NCBI GenBank assembly: GCA_003514455.1 | Contig: DOQH01000008.1 | Location: 1 to 5,656 of the forward strand | Reading direction: 5' to 3' | Length of the DNA stretch: 5,656 bases | From: Candidatus Magasanikiibacteriota bacterium | GTDB lineage: Bacteria; Patescibacteriota; Patescibacteriia; Magasanikbacterales; UBA10003 | Part shown: positions 1 through 5,212 of the stretch, in pieces | Layout: every line of letters begins with the position of its first letter | Position numbering within the stretch: the stretch's first letter is position 1 | The notes under the pieces: model-generated | Database searches by the model: none | What the model was told of the DNA's origin: nothing | Seen by the model: only the letters and a program-made list of their open reading frames with translations | Position numbers and translations under genes: made by a program

Positions 1-146
1 AAAGAGCGAAGCGATTTTGCAAAATGTATCGGTATATGCGATGTTTTGCGGAGCGTAGCGACGCAAAATATGGGAGAGGAAAATGGCGATTCCATTGAAA
101 ATATTATTTATCGCTATTTTCTGAACCGCATATACCGTGTTAAGTG
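1..146 (-). repeat. Structured multi-hairpin repeat, site A (partial, attC-like)
   Basis: This gene-free stretch folds into nested stems. CGGTATATGCG (30-40) pairs perfectly with CGCATATACCG (127-137). Inside lie two arms: ATGTTTTGCG (41-50) with CGCAAAATAT (62-71), and AAAATGGCGAT (80-90) with ATCGCTATTTT (110-120), each with one G-T wobble. Bases 1-26 match 5049-5074 of site B exactly. The outer edge carries GTTAAGTG (139-146); on the minus strand this reads CACTTAAC and contains ACTTAAC, which fits the integron R'' consensus RYYYAAC. The other half of the site lies before the window, so its outer stem cannot be checked here. It stands 142 bp downstream of the BRO gene stop. The structure is seen directly; the attC identity is inferred. 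Confidence 0.6.
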
Positions 147-208
147 ATGTAAATTTTTTTATTTCTCACCACCAGTCAATTATTCAAATCGATAAAATAA
201 GTTTTTTT

Positions 209-259
209 GTTTTGGCGGGGCGCAAGAGGGGCGAGGGGTGAATTGCGCCACGGCAAAAC
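209..259. repeat. GC-rich hairpin downstream of the BRO gene
   Basis: The arms at 209-225 and 243-259 pair over 17 bp with two mismatches, around a 17-nt loop that reads as a C/T-rich tract on the minus strand. It lies 30 bp past the BRO stop codon. It is not a standard intrinsic terminator: the 3' arm is followed by an A-run on the minus strand and by ACCTTATG on the plus strand, so neither direction has a U-tract. It could stabilise an mRNA end or be another arm of the neighbouring repeat. Confidence 0.5.
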
Positions 260-288
260 ACCTTATGCGTATCGCTCGTCGCGTCGTT

Positions 289-1122
289 TTATCCTTTCAG
301 TTTCTTTCTGTTGGTATTTTGTAAAAAGTTATTTTTAGATACCACCGATCGTTTCAACCGTTGCTCCAATTGTTTTCGCGCACCGCCAGCAATTGTGCCT
401 CCGGCCCGGGCATCGGTTTTAAGCTTGGGCAGACCAAGCGTATTTTCCGCGCGGTGAATCTCGGCAGTAGAGCGTTCGCCAAGCATGGTAAAAATCAATT
501 CAAAATCATCCATATGATCGCGCAGGTTTTCTCGTTTTAGACCTTTGAGCTTTTTGTATTGGCTGGGCGTGACGCCAAAAGTCGCTTTGGAAATTTCAGC
601 TGTCAAAATTTCATAATCCCGTTCATCGGCCGCGCCTCGTTTTTGCCACTCATCAGTCAGTTCTTCGCGAATAGCAATGCCGCGCATTCGTTTTTCAATC
701 CAGTCCTCCGGATAACCCTTGAGTTTATAAAGCAGGCGCGTTCTTTTGGTCGCCAATTCCGGATTTTCAATTTCCTGCACCCGTTCATAACCCACTTTGG
801 CCAGCCAGCGTTTTAATGGTTCAGCTTTGGGAGAAGGGATTGACTGTACGAGGCGAAAAATATCTTCGGTGTTGGCGCAGTCGGTTTCGCGCATTTTTCC
901 GTCTGGAGCTAGTAATTTCAACCCGTGACAAAATGTCACGACTTCGCTCCCTTCTTCAGTTAATCTCTGTTTGAGTTTGCGCCAATAAGCGCCCGGGTCA
1001 GAGCTATCCGTCAGCGCTTCACAAATATCCACGATTGAAAACCACCATTCTTTATTAAAAAGCGTTTTTCTGATAGCATTGCCTTTGAATAGGGCGATTT
1101 GGTGGGTTTGTAATTCAGACAT
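289..1122 (-). CDS. BRO-N / DinD-like antirepressor family protein
   Basis: The protein has 277 residues and looks complete. Residues about 8-115 resemble the BRO-N domain found in phage antirepressors and baculovirus BRO proteins: LFKGNAIRKT, then WWFSIVDICEALTDS, and PLKRWLAKVGYERVQEIE at the domain end. The C-terminal half is charged and helical, with EEL (153-155), LKRENLRDHMDDFELIF (195-211), AGGTIAGGARKQLE (240-253) and VVSKNNFL (260-267). That layout resembles DNA-damage-inducible protein D. BRO-N proteins bind DNA and often counter repressors in prophages; a damage-linked role is inferred from the family only. The start ATG lies about 40 nt past the predicted transcription start and has no clear Shine-Dalgarno sequence. 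An IS3 element sits just upstream of its promoter. The gene could be a phage leftover or a cassette gene of the array. Confidence 0.85.
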   Translation of the reverse strand: MSELQTHQIALFKGNAIRKTLFNKEWWFSIVDICEALTDSSDPGAYWRKLKQRLTEEGSEVVTFCHGLKLLAPDGKMRETDCANTEDIFRLVQSIPSPKAEPLKRWLAKVGYERVQEIENPELATKRTRLLYKLKGYPEDWIEKRMRGIAIREELTDEWQKRGAADERDYEILTAEISKATFGVTPSQYKKLKGLKRENLRDHMDDFELIFTMLGERSTAEIHRAENTLGLPKLKTDARAGGTIAGGARKQLEQRLKRSVVSKNNFLQNTNRKKLKG

Positions 1123-1169
1123 AAATATAAGGTTTTTAAGATTAAAATATTTATCCGTTTGTTTAGTGT

Positions 1170-1198
1170 ATTCTATCAGTTTTAGACACCTGTTTCAA
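1170..1198 (-). promoter_or_regulatory. Sigma70-type promoter for the BRO gene
   Basis: On the minus strand, TTGAAA (1193-1198) is followed after exactly 17 bp by TAGAAT (1170-1175). Both hexamers match consensus at five of six positions, and a TG precedes the -10 in the extended position. Transcription would start near 1163, giving a leader of about 40 nt. The IS3 left end lies 14 bp upstream of the -35, so the insertion spared the promoter core. Confidence 0.7.
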
Positions 1199-1212
1199 GT
1201 GCATATATATAA

Positions 1213-1255
1213 TGGTCTGGTAAATCTAGACACGAAATGTGGTAAAATGAGAGGG
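1213..1255 (+). repeat. IS3 left inverted repeat (IRL)
   Basis: It starts TGGTC and ends in the block GGTAAAATGAGAGGG (1241-1255). Compared with the reverse complement of 2048-2090, 34 of 43 positions match by hand count. Both the inner 15 bp and the AGACACG block (1228-1234) are identical in the two ends, as expected for transposase binding sites. Confidence 0.88.
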
Positions 1256-1274
1256 TAAGAATAACCCCAATCAT

Positions 1275-1577
1275 ATGACCAAATCACCTAGGACATTCAG
1301 TCCGACGGAAAAAGCGCAAATCGCTCTATTGGCTATTCGCGGTGAAAAAACCATCGCGCAGATCAGTTCTGAATATCAAGTGCATTCAACCCAAATCGGA
1401 CTCTGGAAAAAACAAGCGTTAGAGAATCTTTCGGAGATATTTAAAGATAACCACAAAAAAGAAAAACAAAAAGAAACTGATCATCAAAACCAATTAGACA
1501 ATTTATATAAAGTTATTGGACAGCGAGACATTGAACTTGACTGGTTGAAAAAAAAATTATCAATTTTTAACCCATAG
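1275..1577 (+). CDS. IS3-family transposase OrfA
   Basis: This 100-residue protein has the usual OrfA length. Residues about 5-50 form the HTH_Tnp_1 type helix-turn-helix (FSPTEKAQIALLAIRGEKTI, then AQISSEYQVHSTQIGLWKKQ). A charged coiled coil follows (about 55-95), ending in ELDWLKKKL. It would bind the IS ends and dimerise. The ATG at 1275 is the only sensible start, with no close Shine-Dalgarno sequence. A run of nine A (1548-1556) near its end is the likely slippage site that joins it to orfB; losing one A puts the ribosome into the orfB frame. It appears intact, but alone it cannot transpose, and it may act as an inhibitor of related elements. Confidence 0.88.
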   Translation: MTKSPRTFSPTEKAQIALLAIRGEKTIAQISSEYQVHSTQIGLWKKQALENLSEIFKDNHKKEKQKETDHQNQLDNLYKVIGQRDIELDWLKKKLSIFNP

Positions 1578-2028
1578 CAATCTAATACCGCTCATTGAAA
1601 AAAACCACGAAAATATTTCATTAAAAAGACAATGCGAACTGCTGGGTATTTCCCGTCCCAGTTTCTACTATGAACCGACTGGTGTTAGTCCTGCGGACAA
1701 ACAAATAATGGATTTGATTGACGTCATTTACACTGGTTGTCCATTCTATGGCAATCGTCGCATTAAAGCCGAACTGAATTTAACCCATCACATTCCAATT
1801 GGACGAGACCATGTTCAGATTAGTATGGATGGACGTGGTAGATGTTTGGATAATATCTTTGTGGAAAGATTGTGGCGAACCGTGAAGCAAGAAAATATTT
1901 ATTTAAACTCGTATCAAAATGTTTTGGAAACCAAAACGGGTTTAAATGAATATTTCCTTTTCTACAACGACCGGCGTCGGCATCAATCTTTGCATAATTT
2001 GACTCCCAGAGAAGTATATTTTCAATAA
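1549..2028 (+). pseudogene. IS3-family transposase OrfB, in-frame internal deletion
   Basis: The frame is open from 1549, overlapping the end of orfA, and has no ATG before 1708, so it normally needs a frameshift from orfA. The N-terminal part is recognisable: SLKRQCELLGISRPSFYYEP, then the HTH_21-like IMDLIDVIYTGCPFYGNRR. The end is also typical: GRCLDNIFVERLWRTVKQE, LNEYFLFYNDRRRHQSL, LTPREVYF. Between HVQ and ISMDG, at about 1816-1818, the central rve/DDE region is gone, including the first two catalytic Asp; only the Glu of VERLW remains. About 130 residues are missing relative to usual OrfB. A CAG is probably shared by both deletion edges, which would fit a short-homology deletion. Catalysis should be lost. 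Confidence 0.87.
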
Positions 2029-2047
2029 TTTTTCTTTAATTAATTTT

Positions 2048-2090
2048 CCCTCTCATTTTACCGATTTACGTGTCTTGACAAACCCGACCA
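2048..2090 (-). repeat. IS3 right inverted repeat (IRR)
   Basis: This is the reverse-complement partner of 1213-1255, beginning 19 bp after the orfB stop and ending in GACCA. It contains an outward-facing TTGACA (2075-2080) close to TATAAT (2092-2097), but the spacing is only 11 bp, too short for a normal hybrid promoter. Confidence 0.88.
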
Positions 2091-2114
2091 GTATAATAGG
2101 TTACGCGCAAGTCC

Positions 2115-2143
2115 TTGAAAAGGAATTTTACCAGTGATAAGAT
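2115..2143 (+). promoter_or_regulatory. Extended -10 promoter before the 636-codon gene
   Basis: TTGAAA (2115-2120) is followed after 17 bp by TAAGAT (2138-2143), with TG in the extended -10 position (2135-2136). The design matches the BRO promoter. Transcription would start near 2150, leaving a leader of about 20 nt without a Shine-Dalgarno sequence before the ATG at 2171. It lies outside the IS3 element, so it probably belongs to the gene itself. Confidence 0.6.
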
Positions 2144-2170
2144 AAACATACCAATTTAACCCAATCAAAT

Positions 2171-4078
2171 ATGGCCGAACGCAATCGTGGTCTAGATTTT
2201 CTCGCCGAAAAGTACAAAAACCCACCACTTCACACCACTCCGGAAGTGGACAAGGTGGTTATAAGGAAAGAGACAATAAATCGTCGTAAAAACAAGGAGT
2301 TTGTCAAAAGCGAACAAGAAGGACCTTTGTTGCCGGAAAAATTATCATCCGACCCAGCTTCACGCATTGAGGAATACTTAAATTATCTCAAAGAAAGTTT
2401 GGACCACAATAATCCACGCCGCCAGGAAAAACTGGCGCGTTTCAAGACCATGCTTTATGACAAAAATGTCATCAAGCCGGACGAAATTCCTGAATCATAT
2501 TTTACCAATCAACAGCGCATCGCCCGCGAGCAGGGACACGGCGATGTCGAAATTACCGATGACATGCGCCAGCAATCGGCGGAAATAATAATCACCGACC
2601 AAAAAAGCAGTTTGGACAATTGGACAGACTATTTATCCTCACCCGATGCTACTTATCCGGATTGGCTCAAATATTGGTCTATGCGTAGCATTCTTGGCAT
2701 GGGCGAATATGACAAACAAAAAAAGGCTTTTACCAAACGGGCCAAAGGTACAGTCAAGCCATTTCCCGATCTTGACCGTGAGGCCTTGGCCTATGTATTA
2801 GACGCTTTGGAAAAGAAATATGCCGGACGACAAGTTAATGATTTGCAACAGGAAGAAAACGACTAGCAATGGGCCCAACTGCTTAAAAGCGAAAATTTCG
2901 CCAAACTCTACGCTTGGGCGATAGAAAAAGTGACGCCAGCCAGTCAAGAGCAACTGACCAATGCTCAAGGTAAGTGGAAAAAATATAACCGCGGTTCCGA
3001 TCATATGCCACTCGTCAAATCTCTCCAAGGCCATGGCACGGGCTGGTGCACGGCCGGCGAGAGTACCGCCAAAACTCAACTTGAAGGCGGCGATTTTTAT
3101 GTTTTTTATTCTCTTGACCCGCAAGGCCAACCCATCGTGCCCCGCGCCGCCATTCGCATGCAGGAGAATAATATCGCCGAAGTTCGCGGTATTGGGCCAG
3201 ATCAGAATCTTGACCCCTATATTGGCAAGGTGGTGCAGGACAAAATGGCGGAATTTCCGGATGGCAATTTATATGAAAAGAAAAGTCAAGATATGCAACG
3301 GCTGACGGCTTTGGAAAACAAAATAAAAAAAAACCAAGAACTGACGCGGAATGAATTAAGGTTTCTTTACGAAATAGACGCGACTATTCAAGGTTTTGGA
3401 TATAAAACAGACCCGCGCATTGCTGAATTGCGCGGCTTGCGCGACCCCAATGCCGATGCGCCGATTGCGTTTGATTGCGAACCCGTTCAAATCGCTTGGG
3501 GGCAAGATGAAGTGAAAGAAAACACTAAGGCCTACATTGGTCCATTATTTCCTAATATTTTTCAAAAGTTAAAACACATGGAATATATTTATACCAAATT
3601 CCCCGAAGGAAAAATCGCGCGTAGCACCATTGAAATTGGCGGCAAAACCAAAGCAGAATTGGAACAGGAAATGACAAAACAAAATATTAAAGTTAGTGAT
3701 TACGCGAAGTTCATGTTGGATAGTAAAGATTTTGTTACCGCCAAAAAGCCGGATCCAGCCGATTTGGTGCAATTAAAAGTGGGGGATTTGGGTTTTAGTA
3801 ATACTCCAACCACTGACGAAATTTACCGGAAAATTCAAGAGCTTGGTTTGGAATTATGCCCAGCCGAGGTCGGACCGCACTATCGGCTCGCATATGCTGA
3901 TTAACCAATGGGTGGTTGGGTGCGCATAGGTATGAAACAAATTTCCGACCCCGATGGCGATCCGGGTGTCTTCGTCCTGGAGCGCGATGGCGACGGGGTC
4001 TGGCTGAGCTACGACTGGACGGAGCCGGACGAGCGGTGGGATCCCGACCGTCGGTTCGTCTTTCGTCTCCGCAAGTGA
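2171..4078 (+). pseudogene. Large CPR-type conserved protein, broken by two in-frame stops
   Basis: One reading frame runs for 636 codons, interrupted by TAG at codon 232 (2864-2866) and TAA at codon 578 (3902-3904), and ending at TGA (4076-4078). Protein-like sequence continues directly across both stops: QWAQLLKSENFAKLYAWAIE after the first, PMGGWVRIGMKQISDPDGDP after the second, finishing RRFVFRLRK. I recognise the pattern from conserved hypothetical proteins of CPR genomes: an N-terminal EKYKN..LHT..EV section, IPESYFTNQQRIAREQGHGD, then MPLVKSLQGHGTGWCTAGES (Trp292, Cys293) and ELCPAEVGPHYRLAY. The GTGWCTA core followed by a FYVFYSL strand distantly recalls PcfJ-like domains, but I assign no function. 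Both stops are one C-to-T change from Gln codons. Pieces 2171-2866 and, from a GTG, 2930-3904 could be translated separately. The last 130 bp are strikingly GC-rich. Confidence 0.82.
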
Positions 4079-4081
4079 TTC

Positions 4082-4167
4082 TTGGTAATTTTGAACTTTC
4101 AACAATTTTGTCACTTTGACACTTAGTTACTTTGTCACTTTGTTTTTTCTTTCTGTTCAATTACCAA
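4082..4167. repeat. Inverted-repeat-bounded spacer with 8-bp tandem repeat
   Basis: Four consecutive 8-mers occupy 4107-4138: TTTGTCAC, TTTGACAC, TTAGTTAC, TTTGTCAC. They are bracketed by TTGGTAATTTTGAAC (4082-4096) and GTTCAATTACCAA (4155-4167), which pair except for a 2-base bulge. The block starts four bases after the stop of the large broken gene. The 3' side contains a T-rich run (4139-4149) but it lies inside the hairpin loop, so a terminator role is doubtful. No gene is seen here. Confidence 0.6.
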
Positions 4168-4173
4168 ATTGTT

Positions 4174-4182
4174 TGATATAAT
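4174..4182 (+). promoter_or_regulatory. Possible extended -10 element upstream of tnpA
   Basis: TGATATAAT is a perfect extended -10 (TGN plus TATAAT). The region 17 bp upstream (TGTTCA) is a poor -35. It lies just outside the IS200-like left hairpin, so transcription would enter the element from the flank. AT-rich sequence can produce this by chance. Confidence 0.35.
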
Positions 4183-4192
4183 AACCACATTT

Positions 4193-4212
4193 CCCTGCGG
4201 CTTGCCGCAGGG
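4193..4212 (+). repeat. Left-end hairpin of the IS200-like element
   Basis: A perfect 8-bp stem CCCTGCGG / CCGCAGGG closes a CTTG loop. The whole 20-nt unit recurs unchanged at 4720-4739. It is the presumed TnpA recognition structure on single-stranded DNA. Confidence 0.85.
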
Positions 4213-4230
4213 CACCTTTAAGGGAAAGTT

Positions 4231-4250
4231 TGAAAACCGTCAGGTTTTCA
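4231..4250 (+). promoter_or_regulatory. Leader hairpin upstream of the tnpA start
   Basis: TGAAAACC (4231-4238) and TGAAAACC's complement GGTTTTCA (4243-4250) form a perfect 8-bp stem with a GTCA loop, ending 14 nt before the tnpA ATG. In IS200 elements, leader stem-loops are known to limit transcription into, or translation of, tnpA; this hairpin sits where it could do so. It could equally be a second TnpA-binding hairpin. Confidence 0.55.
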
Positions 4251-4264
4251 AGTATAGTTAAAGC

Positions 4265-4693
4265 ATGACTTTGAAGCGAAGTTATCATTGCGTCTACGAC
4301 ACTCACTACCATATGGTCTTTCCGGTGAAATACAGGAAAATACTGTTAAGCGAGCCGATTGTTCAGAAAATCAAGGAAATTGCCAAAGAGATTGAAGAAC
4401 GTTTTGAGTTGACAATTGAGACCATTGGTTGCGATAGCGACCATATTCATCTTTTGTGCGGTTTTCATCCTAAATATGCTGGTGGTGACATAGTCAGAAT
4501 GTTCAAGAGCATTACCGCTCGTGAAATGTTCAGGCAATTTCCAGATTTGAAAAAAGAGCTGTGGGGAGGAGAGTTTTGGAGTGACGGCTATTATATCTCC
4601 ACAATCGGCGAGCGAGGCAACCTTAATACGATCAAACAGTACATTATTAATCAAGGCAAGAAACCAGAGGAAGCGCAGTTACGGTTAATTTAG
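4265..4693 (+). CDS. tnpA: IS200/IS605-family Y1 transposase TnpA
   Basis: This 142-residue protein has the usual length for a Y1 transposase (PF01797). It nicks and rejoins single-stranded DNA as a dimer through a covalent tyrosine link. The metal-binding HUH motif is His60-Ile-His62 in GCDSDHIHLL, and the catalytic tyrosine is Tyr126 in NTIKQYIINQG. The family landmarks YHMVFPVKYRK (15-25), FKSITAREMF (80-89) and WGGEFWSDGYYISTIGERG (100-118) are all present. No stop or frameshift is seen, so it is probably functional. The ATG at 4265 directly starts conserved sequence; Shine-Dalgarno pairing is weak. Bases 4266-4277, overlapping the start codon, are perfectly complementary to 4693-4704 just past the stop. 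Confidence 0.93.
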   Translation: MTLKRSYHCVYDTHYHMVFPVKYRKILLSEPIVQKIKEIAKEIEERFELTIETIGCDSDHIHLLCGFHPKYAGGDIVRMFKSITAREMFRQFPDLKKELWGGEFWSDGYYISTIGERGNLNTIKQYIINQGKKPEEAQLRLI

Positions 4694-4719
4694 CTTCAAA
4701 GTCAGGCTATCCTCTGATA

Positions 4720-4739
4720 CCCTGCGGCTTGCCGCAGGG
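4720..4739 (+). repeat. Right-end hairpin of the IS200-like element
   Basis: This is an exact copy of 4193-4212, starting 26 bp after the tnpA stop. It ends four bases before the last codon of the truncated Nudix frame on the opposite strand, which marks the element's right boundary. Confidence 0.85.
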
Positions 4740-4743
4740 AGGT

Positions 4744-4989
4744 TCATTGTTTTTCTTCAGCCTGAAAAATATCGTTGGTTGCAGTGCCAAAGCGAATATT
4801 TTTTATAACCATGCCAGTTTCTTCCATGGTTTCTCTTGAGGCACAATCCTCCCATGATTCATTAAATTCCAGATGTCCGCCTGGAAAACTCCAAGCACCT
4901 TCACCATGTGCATTTTTTCTTTTGCCAAGGAGGATTTTGCCATCTTTAATGACAATTACCCCAACCCCGACTTTTGGTCTTTCACTCAT
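4744..4989 (-). pseudogene. Nudix hydrolase, C-terminally truncated
   Basis: The start is intact, and residues 38-60 form a perfect Nudix box (GX5EX7REUXEEXGU): Gly38, Glu44, Arg52, Glu53, Glu56, Glu57, Gly59. The preceding GVGVIVIKDGKILLGKRKN and GAWSFPGGHLE are typical of MutT/ADP-ribose type enzymes that hydrolyse nucleoside diphosphate derivatives. The frame stops at residue 81 after TNDIFQAEEKQ, where family members continue for some 50-60 more residues. The stop lies at the edge of the IS200-like element. The other side of the element does not supply the missing half in any frame I read, so this was not a simple insertion. A fold without the final strands is probably inactive. The ATG lies 27 bp after the repeat at 5017-5170, a spacing typical of cassette genes. 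Confidence 0.82.
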
Positions 4990-5016
4990 AAATGTAGTCT
5001 TAAAAATTATTTATTT

Positions 5017-5170
5017 CACTTAACGAGGCGTAGCCGGCACATTTTGCAAAAGAGCGAAGCGATTTTGCAAAATGGCGCGCGGATATGCGATGTTTGCCGT
5101 AGCGTAGCGGAGGCAAATATGGGTGAAGCGACGAGGACGAGGAGCGAAACCGCATACACGCTGTTATACG
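5017..5170 (-). repeat. Structured multi-hairpin repeat, site B (attC-like)
   Basis: On the minus strand this opens with GTATAAC (5163-5169), one mismatch from the integron R'' consensus, and closes with GTTAAGT (5018-5024), a full match to R' (GTTRRRY). TAAC (5021-5024) pairs with GTTA (5163-5166), and GCGT (5028-5031) with ACGC (5158-5161). Inside are two hairpins: CATTTTGCAAAA (5040-5051) with TTTTGCAAAATG (5063-5074), 12 bp perfect, and ATGTTTGCC (5090-5098) with GGCAAATAT (5112-5120). The second corresponds to the arm at 41-71 of site A but with changed stem bases on both sides. It fills the gap between two minus-strand genes with only 27-28 bp to spare at each side. It could instead be a non-coding RNA or a dispersed REP-type repeat. 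Confidence 0.65.
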
Positions 5171-5173
5171 CTG

Positions 5174-5212
5174 TTCAAAAAATATTTTTCATTCCTTTTT
5201 ATTTTGACAGGC
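5174..5212 (+). repeat. Left inverted repeat around the HAD-like gene
   Basis: Two perfect blocks, TTCAAAAAATATTTTTC (5174-5190) and ATTTTGACAGGC (5201-5212), recur as reverse complements at 5617-5633 and 5593-5604. The inner block overlaps the last codons and stop of the HAD-like gene. Confidence 0.85.

Larger units (their letters stand above)
1213..2090 (+). mobile_element. IS3-family insertion sequence, internally deleted
   Basis: This 878-bp element has inverted ends of 43 bp. It carries orfA and a shortened orfB in the usual IS3 order. Full-length relatives are commonly about 1.2-1.3 kb; the missing length fits a loss of roughly 130 codons in orfB. The two ends are well preserved, so it might still be moved by a transposase supplied by a full copy elsewhere. 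A perfect target duplication is not obvious: TATAA abuts the left end (1208-1212) and recurs one base beyond the right end (2092-2096), which would be a 5-bp duplication if the right end is placed at 2091. The insertion lies between two divergent promoters. Confidence 0.88.
4193..4739 (+). mobile_element. IS200/IS605-family element carrying a single Y1 transposase
   Basis: The borders are drawn at two identical 20-nt hairpins with stem CCCTGCGG and loop CTTG (4193-4212 and 4720-4739), both in the same orientation. This fits IS200/IS605 ends, which use subterminal hairpins rather than terminal inverted repeats. Only tnpA is present and no tnpB, as in the IS200 group. The true cleavage points are probably some bases outside the hairpins and cannot be fixed from one copy. 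The hairpins are also REP-like, so a REP-associated (RAYT) arrangement is an alternative. The right edge coincides with the cut-off end of the Nudix gene. Confidence 0.82.

Noticed and set aside
209..259. Rho-independent terminator for the BRO gene
   Set aside because: No U-run follows the stem on either strand.
559..816. Plus-strand frame inside the BRO gene, and similar overlaps at 2798-3130, 2961-3305, 3569-3772, 4346-4654, 4775-5265 and 5316-5576
   Set aside because: Each is a shadow of a better supported gene or of the structured repeat, with no family resemblance of its own.
2075..2097. TTGACA in the IS3 right end plus TATAAT just outside, as a hybrid promoter
   Set aside because: The spacing is only 11 bp; the TTGAAA/TAAGAT pair at 2115-2143 with 17-bp spacing is a better promoter for the downstream gene.
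2864..3904. Stop codons TAG/TAA reassigned to glutamine
   Set aside because: Other genes here end normally at TAA (BRO, HAD-like, orfB) and TAG (TnpA, orfA), so a general code change is not supported.
3795..4160. Minus-strand 121-aa and 86-aa open frames over the GC-rich tail
   Set aside because: They lie antisense to the end of the long broken gene, have low-complexity Arg/Pro composition, and show no recognisable domain.
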